The notes under the pieces are model-generated. The model made no database searches, was not told where the DNA came from, and worked only from the letters and a program-made list of their open reading frames with translations. A DNA stretch of 45,521 nt from NCBI GenBank assembly GCA_020720765.1, contig DYOB01000010.1, positions 1 through 45,521 on the forward strand, in the 5' to 3' direction. Of this stretch, positions 18,587 to 24,162 are shown in pieces. This DNA comes from Borreliella garinii (lineage in GTDB: Bacteria > Spirochaetota > Spirochaetia > JABEVK01). The first letter of the stretch is position 1. Each line of letters opens with the position of its first letter. A program made the translations under genes and the position numbers.

Positions 18587-19681
18587 ATGAATTGGGCAAG
18601 AATAGAATCTCTCTTCCACCGAAAAAAAGAAATAGAAATTCTTTTGGGTGCCCCGGAAGTCACGCGTGACGTAAAAAAATTCCGGACACTTTCTTTAGAA
18701 TTTTCCCAGCTGGAGGAGCCTGCCCGATTATGGCTTGATTACGAAAGGCTGGCGGGTGAATTATCCCAGTCTGAAAAGTTAGCAGCGGAAGAAAAAGAGC
18801 CGGAAGTTAAAGCTATGGCGCTTGAAGAAATTGATGATCTGAAAAAACAATTGGAACAAATCGAAGAGTTGGCTACGACCCACCTTGTTCCAAAGGATCC
18901 CCTTGACGGTAAAAATATCATTATGGAAATCCGTGCGGGTACAGGCGGGGACGAGGCGGCCCTTTTTGCCTCCGACCTTCTCAGGATGTACACACGCTAC
19001 GCCGAGATCAAAGGTTGGAAGATCGAGCTAATGGATATGTCCGAGGGCGAGCTTGGCGGAGTAAAAGAAGCCGTTCTCGCCATGAGCGGTAAGGAAGTTT
19101 ACGGACATCTGAGATGGGAGAGCGGGGGACACCGCGTACAGCGTGTTCCTGTCACCGAGGCCGGAGGCCGTATCCATACGAGCGCAGCAACCGTGGCAGT
19201 GTTGCCCGAAGCCGAAGAAGCCGAGGTGGAACTCCAGGATAAGGACCTTAGAATCGATGTGTTCCGGTCCAGTGGAAAGGGCGGTCAGAGCGTCAACACC
19301 ACCGACTCGGCGGTGCGTATTACCCACCTTCCTTCGGGAATAGTCGTTCAATGCCAGGATGAAAGGTCCCAGCTAAAAAATAAAGATAAGGCCATGAGGG
19401 TACTTCGTTCGCGTATCCTTGAGGTTGAACAGAGCAAAAGGGATTCGCAACGCGCCCAGGACAGAAAGTCGCAGGTCGGAAGCGGCGACCGCGGTGACCG
19501 CATACGAACGTATAATTTCCCCCAGAATAGGGTGACTGACCATCAGATCAATTATACTGCGTATAATTTAGAACGGGTAATGGAAGGACAGCTCGAAGAG
19601 ATTATTTCTCAAATACGTGTGAACGCCCAGACCGAAGCGCTGAAAGGCCTCGAAGAGGCGGGAGCCTCCTTATCAACTTAA
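18587..19681 (+). CDS. prfA: Peptide chain release factor 1
   Basis: Recognises UAA/UAG and triggers peptide release. Contains the universal GGQ motif in SSGKGGQSVNTTDSAVR (about residue 232) and the RF1-type tripeptide PVT in RVPVTEAGGRIHTSAA (about 188), in place of the SPF of RF2. 364 aa, normal. The Shine-Dalgarno is weak (AGAAGG about 14 nt upstream), so translation may be coupled to the preceding coiled-coil gene. prmC, which methylates the GGQ glutamine, overlaps its end. Confidence 0.97.
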   Translation: MNWARIESLFHRKKEIEILLGAPEVTRDVKKFRTLSLEFSQLEEPARLWLDYERLAGELSQSEKLAAEEKEPEVKAMALEEIDDLKKQLEQIEELATTHLVPKDPLDGKNIIMEIRAGTGGDEAALFASDLLRMYTRYAEIKGWKIELMDMSEGELGGVKEAVLAMSGKEVYGHLRWESGGHRVQRVPVTEAGGRIHTSAATVAVLPEAEEAEVELQDKDLRIDVFRSSGKGGQSVNTTDSAVRITHLPSGIVVQCQDERSQLKNKDKAMRVLRSRILEVEQSKRDSQRAQDRKSQVGSGDRGDRIRTYNFPQNRVTDHQINYTAYNLERVMEGQLEEIISQIRVNAQTEALKGLEEAGASLST

Positions 19682-20586
19682 GGGATCTGCTCTGCACAGG
19701 CCAGAAGACCCTCGAAGGGTCTCATACAGGAACCGAAGCCCTTGATGCTTCGCTGATTCTCTCCCACGTACTCGGAATAACGCGGTTTCAACTCTTCACT
19801 GGATCCAGGGAGACCCAGGCAACCCCTGACCAGGAGAAAATCTTCCAAGATTTAATAAAAAGGCGTTTAACCGGAGAGCCCGTTGCCTACCTTACGGGTC
19901 AGAAAGAGTTCTGGGGCTTGTCCTTTAAATGCGATACAAGGGCTCTTATACCCCGTCCTGAAACCGAGCTCCTCGTCACGAAGGCCATTGAAGCGGGCTT
20001 AAAGTTAGAAGGAAATTATGGGCGTCCCCTAAAAGTCCTAGATCTGTGCTGCGGGACAGGCTGCCTCGGCATTGCCCTGGCCATCGAAAAACCTCACTGG
20101 CAGATCACGCTTGCAGATATCAGCACTGATGCTTTAGAACTCTGCTGTATAAACGCAAACAACCTTCTTTCGGGTAGACCGAACACAGTTTCAATCCTGC
20201 AGAGCGACCTCTTTTCGGACATCACCGGGAAATTTGATATCATCACAGCGAACCCGCCCTATCTGACCCCGCAGGAAACACGGGATTGCTTGGATTTGGG
20301 ATGGAAAGAACCCAGTCTTGCCTTGGATGGGGGTGAGGTGGGACTTGGTATTATCAAACGACTTATTGAGCAGGCAGCTTCCCGCCTTGAGGATGATGGT
20401 ATCCTCCTCCTGGAAGCAGCGCCTCACCAAGACAGAGAAATACAAAAACTCATTCGTGATACAGGGTTCGAAACATCAGGGCCATGGAAGGATCTGACAG
20501 GACATTTACGCGTCTGGGGAGGCAATCGGAAGTTCAACCAGATTCCAGAATCTGAAAGCGCTGAAACTCACCCTTTGCGGGAATAA
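19672..20586 (+). CDS. prmC: Release factor glutamine N5-methyltransferase, with non-canonical start
   Basis: Methylates the GGQ glutamine of release factors with S-adenosylmethionine. The ORF track begins at an internal TTG (19918), but homology clearly continues upstream in the same frame: LRDLL, LDASLILSHVLG, RRLTGEPVAYLTGQKEFWGL, then IPRPETELL. SAM motif LDLCCGTGCLGIAL and catalytic NPPY (about residue 194) are present. Between the in-frame stop at 19564 and 19918 there is no ATG, GTG or TTG. The best start is ATC at 19672, 7 nt after GGGAG and overlapping the prfA stop; this gives 304 aa. A frameshift or sequencing error is the alternative. The C-terminus extends about 18 residues past the usual end and overlaps the convergent acylphosphatase by 53 nt. 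Confidence 0.85.
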   Translation: MNLRDLLCTGQKTLEGSHTGTEALDASLILSHVLGITRFQLFTGSRETQATPDQEKIFQDLIKRRLTGEPVAYLTGQKEFWGLSFKCDTRALIPRPETELLVTKAIEAGLKLEGNYGRPLKVLDLCCGTGCLGIALAIEKPHWQITLADISTDALELCCINANNLLSGRPNTVSILQSDLFSDITGKFDIITANPPYLTPQETRDCLDLGWKEPSLALDGGEVGLGIIKRLIEQAASRLEDDGILLLEAAPHQDREIQKLIRDTGFETSGPWKDLTGHLRVWGGNRKFNQIPESESAETHPLRE

Positions 20587-20815
20587 CTTCTTTTTCGACC
20601 TCTTCAATTCTTGCACCCGGCGGACCTCTGCGCAAGGCGTCCTCAAATTGGTCAAGACGGAAATCAGGACCTTCTATAACGACACTGACAGTTCCGTCGG
20701 TTTCATTTCTGATCCAGCCGGTTAGACCCGAACTGCATGCGTAGCGGGTGAGGAAAAACCGATACCCTACACCCTGGACTCTTCCACTGATCTTAAATTT
20801 CCGTGCTGTCATCAT
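20534..20815 (-). CDS. acyP: Acylphosphatase
   Basis: Small enzyme (93 aa) that hydrolyses carboxyl-phosphate mixed anhydrides. The substrate loop GRVQGVGYR with catalytic Arg19, the catalytic Asn37 in GWIRNETDG, and the typical VEGPDFRLDQFEDAL and GPPGARIEEVE segments are all present, so it should be active. Its ATG overlaps the TGA of the lone receiver-domain gene (ATGA), so the two are translationally coupled; this is an unusual partnership, because phospho-aspartate of receivers is itself an acyl phosphate. It converges on prmC with a 53-nt overlap. Confidence 0.93.
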   Translation of the reverse strand: MMTARKFKISGRVQGVGYRFFLTRYACSSGLTGWIRNETDGTVSVVIEGPDFRLDQFEDALRRGPPGARIEEVEKEVIPAKGEFQRFQILESG

Positions 20816-21162
20816 GTAGGCAGAACGGCTTTCACCTTTTCCTCGATATCTGAATAGGAATAGGGTTTGACAATAAGTTCATAAGGTACCGGGAATTCGG
20901 GTTTTAGAAATCCGCTCGTGAGAAAAATATGAATATCCTGACAAAATCTTTTAAGGAACCGAACCCAATAGTCTCCTCCGAGAATATCCATTCTATAGTC
21001 CGTAACTATTACTTTTACAGGGTAATCCAAGAGTTGTTTGATGGCTCCCACACCGTCAGAAGCTACTATAACGCTATAACCGAGTTTTGTAAGATAGTCC
21101 CTCAAGGTCAGTCGTATCGAATCCTCATCTTCAACAATGAGTACCATGCTTTTCTCAGACAC
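20812..21162 (-). CDS. Stand-alone response regulator receiver domain
   Basis: Single REC domain, 116 aa, without output domain. The acidic pocket VEDEDS, phospho-acceptor Asp55 in VIVTDYRMD, the T/S switch in FLTSGF and the conserved Lys in IVKPYS are present. The track start (21183) lies inside the upstream gene; a GTG at 21160-21162 follows GGAGG at 5 nt and I prefer it (a GTG three bases earlier is possible). It lies between the HTH-receiver gene and the acylphosphatase, with no histidine kinase in the window, so its phosphodonor is unknown. Confidence 0.85.
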   Translation of the reverse strand: MSEKSMVLIVEDEDSIRLTLRDYLTKLGYSVIVASDGVGAIKQLLDYPVKVIVTDYRMDILGGDYWVRFLKRFCQDIHIFLTSGFLKPEFPVPYELIVKPYSYSDIEEKVKAVLPT

Positions 21163-21164
21163 CA

Positions 21165-21770
21165 CTACCTCCGTATGATACATCCCTCTATGGCGCCGGC
21201 TATTTCATCCATATCGATGGGCTTAGAGAAGTATCCTTCTGCACCTTCAAAAAGAACTGTCTCCCTGTCGGTCTGGCTATCAAACCCAGAAATCGCTATG
21301 ACAATGGGTTTTCCCAGCTGTGAATCGTTCTTAATATTTTTACAGATGGTTACACCGTCTACCCCGGGCAAGTTAAGGTCGAGAACCACTACGGCAGGTC
21401 TCATTTTTTGAAGCATGACACCGGCCTCGTAACCGTCATATGCTGAAGCTATCTGAAATTCTGGAAATTGTTTACTAAGATGGAGCACGACAGCTGCGTT
21501 AAAATCCTTGTCGTCGTCGATGACGAGTATCGAGCTATCTTTAAAGCTATCCCGCAGAACGGCCTCGTACTCCGGTGGTATTCGCATCTGTTTCTCTTCG
21601 AGAAAGTTTAATAGATCATCTGCATAGACCCTGTATTGGCCTCCAGGAGTAGTGAAGGCCTTAAGGTATTTATTCTTAATCCAGTTTATCGCAGTTTGGT
21701 TGACAACACCACAAATGTTCGCCACCTCGAGGGCGGAGAAAATCCTCATCCTGTCGTTATTTTTGACCAT
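21165..21770 (-). CDS. HTH-receiver protein (N-terminal MerR/excisionase-like HTH, C-terminal REC)
   Basis: Predicted regulator of 201 aa in the reverse of the usual response-regulator order. Residues about 9-60 look like a winged helix of the MerR/excisionase type (FSALEVANICGVVNQTAINWI, then the wing TTPGGQYRVYADDL). Residues about 79-198 are a receiver with DDD pocket, phospho-acceptor Asp131 in VVVLDLNLPG, AISGF and the Lys in YFSKPI. There is no Shine-Dalgarno; a strong promoter TTGACT-16-TATAAT ends 6 nt before the ATG, so the message is probably leaderless. First gene of the three-gene operon ending in acyP. Confidence 0.85.
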   Translation of the reverse strand: MVKNNDRMRIFSALEVANICGVVNQTAINWIKNKYLKAFTTPGGQYRVYADDLLNFLEEKQMRIPPEYEAVLRDSFKDSSILVIDDDKDFNAAVVLHLSKQFPEFQIASAYDGYEAGVMLQKMRPAVVVLDLNLPGVDGVTICKNIKNDSQLGKPIVIAISGFDSQTDRETVLFEGAEGYFSKPIDMDEIAGAIEGCIIRR

Positions 21771-21776
21771 AAATTG

Positions 21777-21804
21777 ATTATATTACCAATCTATAAAAAG
21801 TCAA
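21777..21804 (-). promoter_or_regulatory. Strong predicted leaderless promoter of the HTH-receiver operon
   Basis: Minus strand: -35 TTGACT (21804-21799), 16-nt spacer, perfect -10 TATAAT (21782-21777), then 6 nt to the ATG at 21770. It lies just behind the rpsI stop codon. The best single example of the leaderless layout in the window. Confidence 0.75.
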
Positions 21805-21818
21805 GGAAAATAAATAAA

Positions 21819-22208
21819 TTAACGCTTGCTGAACTGAAAACTTCTGCGCGCGCCGGCTTTTCCGAATTTCTTACGTTCCACCATTCTCGGATCTCTGCGA
21901 AGAAGCCCGTTTGCCTTCAGAACACTGTGGTTGTTTTCATCAAGTTTATCAAAAGCCCTCGACATTCCGTGGCGGACCGCCTCGGCCTGGCTATGGATTC
22001 CGCCGCCTTTAACGTTTACAACGATGGAAAAGCTCTTATTTGCGTCAAGGACTTCAAGAGGCATCTGTACGATCTGCTGGAGAAGAACCCCGGGAAAATA
22101 ATCATCCAGGGTACGTCCGTTAATAATGATGCCCCCTTTCCCTTTCTGAAGGTACACACGGGCAACACTTGTTTTTCTTCTTCCAACTGCGCTAATGGGA
22201 TTAACCAT
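21819..22208 (-). CDS. rpsI: 30S ribosomal protein S9
   Basis: Small-subunit protein whose C-terminal tail contacts P-site tRNA. Full S9 pattern: AVGRRKTSVARVYL at the N-terminus, KGGGIHSQAEAVRHGMSRA in the middle, and RDPRMVERKKFGKAGARRSFQFSKR at the end, including the conserved terminal SKR. 129 aa. AAAGGAG before the ATG lies in the last codons of rplM, three nucleotides away; one transcript with rplM. Confidence 0.98.
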   Translation of the reverse strand: MVNPISAVGRRKTSVARVYLQKGKGGIIINGRTLDDYFPGVLLQQIVQMPLEVLDANKSFSIVVNVKGGGIHSQAEAVRHGMSRAFDKLDENNHSVLKANGLLRRDPRMVERKKFGKAGARRSFQFSKR

Positions 22209-22211
22209 GAT

Positions 22212-22646
22212 TTACTCCTTTATCGACATGGGCTGGGGCTTTTGAGCAACATGAGGGTGCCTGCCGTCGCTATATACCTTAACGTTATTGAACAATTTCC
22301 TGCCCAACCTGTTTTTGGGGAGCATACCCCGTATGGCGATTTCAAGTGGCGCTACGGGTTTTCTTTTGATCATCTCACCGAAAGTCTTGCTTTTAATACC
22401 GCCGGGAAATCGGGTGTGGTCTATATAGATCTTATCAGTGACTTTCTGACCGGTCACCTTGATCTGAGCAGCGTTGATCACAACAACATAATCACCAAGC
22501 TCATGGTGGGGAACAAAATGAGGTTTATTTTTCCCCCGCAATATGGCTGCCACCTCAGCGGCGACTCGCCCCAAAATCTTCCCCGACGCATCAACTATGT
22601 GCCAATTTCGCACTGCAACAGCCGGCTTGACGTATAAAGTCTTCAT
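22212..22646 (-). CDS. rplM: 50S ribosomal protein L13
   Basis: Large-subunit assembly protein. WHIVDASGKILGRVAAEVA at the N-terminus, GDYVVVINAAQIKVTGQK and IRGMLPKNRLGR are the L13 hallmarks. 144 aa. AGGTGA lies before the ATG. An 8-bp inverted repeat sits directly upstream of the Shine-Dalgarno (22657-22685), a possible control site. Co-transcribed with rpsI, the usual arrangement. Confidence 0.98.
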   Translation of the reverse strand: MKTLYVKPAVAVRNWHIVDASGKILGRVAAEVAAILRGKNKPHFVPHHELGDYVVVINAAQIKVTGQKVTDKIYIDHTRFPGGIKSKTFGEMIKRKPVAPLEIAIRGMLPKNRLGRKLFNNVKVYSDGRHPHVAQKPQPMSIKE

Positions 22647-22656
22647 ATAATCACCT

Positions 22657-22685
22657 ATTCTTGCAAAGTTCTACAGAGCAAGAAT
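22657..22685. promoter_or_regulatory. Inverted repeat next to the rplM ribosome binding site
   Basis: ATTCTTGC at 22657-22664 and GCAAGAAT at 22678-22685 form a perfect 8-bp inverted repeat with a 13-nt centre, directly upstream of the rplM Shine-Dalgarno. If transcribed it is a hairpin of the ribosomal-leader kind; if the promoter at 22684-22712 is right, only one arm is transcribed and the repeat would be a DNA operator instead. Confidence 0.45.
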
Positions 22686-22712
22686 CATGACTGAAAAAGG
22701 TTTTCTTGTCAA
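22684..22712 (-). promoter_or_regulatory. Predicted rplM-rpsI promoter
   Basis: Minus strand: perfect -35 TTGACA (22712-22707), 17-nt spacer, -10 CATGAT (22689-22684, four of six matches). The predicted start is about 30 nt before the rplM ATG. Confidence 0.55.
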
Positions 22713-22870
22713 GAGAGCCGCTTTTAAAACTACTGCGGAGGGGTTATTAGTTCGCAAAAAACTCGCTCAAATCCTCATTTACCCGAGTAAACTCCGGTTT
22801 TCGCATCGTTTTCACTTCTGAAACCCCTTCCTCTTTGACTTTTAAAAGTGGCTCAAGTTGACGAGGCTTT
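22713..22870 (-). other. Gap with a possible micro-ORF
   Basis: This 158-nt gap between the rplM promoter and the small membrane gene holds a minus-strand ORF at 22806-22747 (ATG, 19 aa, MRKPEFTRVNEDLSEFFAN). A GTG three codons earlier has GGAAGGGG about 8 nt upstream and would give 22 aa. Composition looks protein-like, but there is no other support. Confidence 0.2.
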
Positions 22871-23110
22871 TTATTTCGTTTCTTCCTTTGCGGATTCCTG
22901 GGCTTCCTTTTTCGCAGCCATTGCATCTTTCATGTCGGCTATGCCTACGAGGATTGCCAAAAGTCCTAAAAGAAGGACGACAAGCGGTGCGCCGCCCTGG
23001 AGTACCGCCAGGACTTGAGGTCCCCAGTTCAGTCCTAAGGGGAATGCAAAGGGAAGCACAGCCCAAATACCCAGCACGATGAAAACCAAACCTAAAATTA
23101 TTGCTACCAT
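22871..23110 (-). CDS. Small two-span membrane protein
   Basis: Unknown function, 79 aa. Two hydrophobic segments, residues 2-24 (VAIILGLVFIVLGIWAVLPF) and about 40-60 (GAPLVVLLLGLLAILVGIA), are followed by a charged tail rich in Ala, Lys and Glu (KDAMAAKKEAQESAKEETK), probably helical and cytoplasmic. There is no Shine-Dalgarno. A promoter TTGACA-17-TACTCT ends 6 nt before the ATG, so the mRNA is probably leaderless. The antisense and alternative-frame ORFs listed over this stretch are shadows. Confidence 0.7.
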   Translation of the reverse strand: MVAIILGLVFIVLGIWAVLPFAFPLGLNWGPQVLAVLQGGAPLVVLLLGLLAILVGIADMKDAMAAKKEAQESAKEETK

Positions 23111-23116
23111 ACTAGT

Positions 23117-23145
23117 AGAGTAGGAAAAGCGGGGAAGGTTGTCAA
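23117..23145 (-). promoter_or_regulatory. Predicted leaderless promoter of the two-span membrane protein
   Basis: Minus strand: perfect -35 TTGACA (23145-23140), 17-nt spacer, -10 TACTCT (23122-23117), then 6 nt to the ATG at 23110. The -35 box contains the TGA stop of the preceding gene. Confidence 0.6.
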
Positions 23146-23462
23146 GACTTATTTTTCGACAAACGCTGAATATTTTTCAAGGCTAAAACCAAGCCAACGG
23201 CGAGGCTTAAGCTGGATAGAACCCCTAAAATCCATGAAAGGACAGAAATTCCATTCAGTGATAGAACTTCAAGGTCAGCAAGTCCAATTTCATCGAGAAA
23301 ACGAAGCATAATATCTAAATAAGCAAGCACCGAGGAGGCAATCACCCAGACCCAAGAGGTTTCCCGAGTCTGGCTCCAGAGAGCTACTCCGGCGGCTCCT
23401 GCAAAGAACGCCGCTGTCATACGGATAAGGACATCAATCCATTGTGAAGGTTCCCAACTCAT
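23142..23462 (-). CDS. Small membrane protein, probably three spans
   Basis: Unknown function, 106 aa. Hydrophobic segments at about 11-30 (IRMTAAFFAGAAGVALW), 36-55 (VWVIASSVLAYLDIML) and 69-95 (GISVLSWILGVLSSLSLAVGLVLAL), with a basic C-terminus (KNIQRLSKNKS). No motif points to a role. There is no Shine-Dalgarno; CTGACA-17-TATCTT ends 6 nt before the ATG, again the leaderless layout. Confidence 0.65.
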   Translation of the reverse strand: MSWEPSQWIDVLIRMTAAFFAGAAGVALWSQTRETSWVWVIASSVLAYLDIMLRFLDEIGLADLEVLSLNGISVLSWILGVLSSLSLAVGLVLALKNIQRLSKNKS

Positions 23463-23468
23463 AGTTTG

Positions 23469-23497
23469 AAGATACCTTAAAATCGCCTTTCTGTCAG
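23469..23497 (-). promoter_or_regulatory. Predicted leaderless promoter of the three-span membrane protein
   Basis: Minus strand: -35 CTGACA (23497-23492), 17-nt spacer, -10 TATCTT (23474-23469), then 6 nt to the ATG at 23462. It overlaps the stop of the upstream gene. Confidence 0.55.
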
Positions 23498-24162
23498 GAG
23501 GTGATGGAATGGCAACTCAGCCACTTTTTCCTTTCGCCTGGAAGGACCTCCCATGGAAGGCAAATCGGTGTTGCGGGGTCTTTAGGCAAACGGATGAGGG
23601 ATTTGTAACAGACTTCGCGGAGAATTTTGTACGAGTCTTCGTTTCCATTGTACGACATCCACGGGCCTTTCCGGGTCCAGGGTTTCACTTCCCATTCGTT
23701 CCAATGGACGGGTAAAGGTTCTTCGTGGGATATCCAGGATCCAAGTGCTGCGCAACTGGCAGCTACCCTGTGAGCAGGAGATGAAAAAGTCCCTGACACC
23801 TGAGATTTCTCCATAACGAGATCAACACCTAACCCGAGGTCGGGGAGAAGGACCGCAAAGGTATCGGTGGCTGGAGTTTCCCAGGGTCGGATCAAGGGCA
23901 GGTTATCCTCCTCCCTAACCAACCGAGTTGAGAATCCAGGAAACCTGGCGGAAAGAAGTTTAATGAGACGTTTTTCCCAGTATGTCGGAAAAATTCCCGT
24001 AAGGCCCCTGGCGAGTTCCTGGCGGTAACGGGTCAGGACCCTTGAATCGCTCCACCCGAAGAGCGCCCGCCCTCCTTCCCTATCCAGGTCGAGGTACCGT
24101 CCGCCTTCTCGGGTATAAAGAAAAGAGCCCCTGGCCCGGGTAACAGGAGGTAGTTCACTCAT
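23494..24162 (-). CDS. Truncated class III aminotransferase-like protein, probably not catalytic
   Basis: 222 aa. The N-terminus (PPVTRARGSFLYTREGGRYLDLDREGGRALFGW) matches the entry of class III PLP aminotransferases, where a pattern of the type RGxxLYxxxGxxYLDL is standard. The rest is short and lacks the PLP-lysine and the usual HxxT and DE(I/V) motifs of the roughly 420-aa enzymes, so a transaminase reaction is unlikely. The ORF is intact and its ATG overlaps the end of the helicase gene by 8 nt, which argues for a maintained protein over a decaying pseudogene. The assignment rests on one segment and is tentative. Confidence 0.5.
   Translation of the reverse strand: MSELPPVTRARGSFLYTREGGRYLDLDREGGRALFGWSDSRVLTRYRQELARGLTGIFPTYWEKRLIKLLSARFPGFSTRLVREEDNLPLIRPWETPATDTFAVLLPDLGLGVDLVMEKSQVSGTFSSPAHRVAASCAALGSWISHEEPLPVHWNEWEVKPWTRKGPWMSYNGNEDSYKILREVCYKSLIRLPKDPATPICLPWEVLPGERKKWLSCHSITS

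Noticed and set aside
21636-22637. 333-aa plus-strand ORF over rpsI, rplM and the HTH-receiver gene
   Set aside because: It is fully antisense to two ribosomal protein genes and part of a regulator, has no own ribosome binding site, and its translation shows no domain logic.
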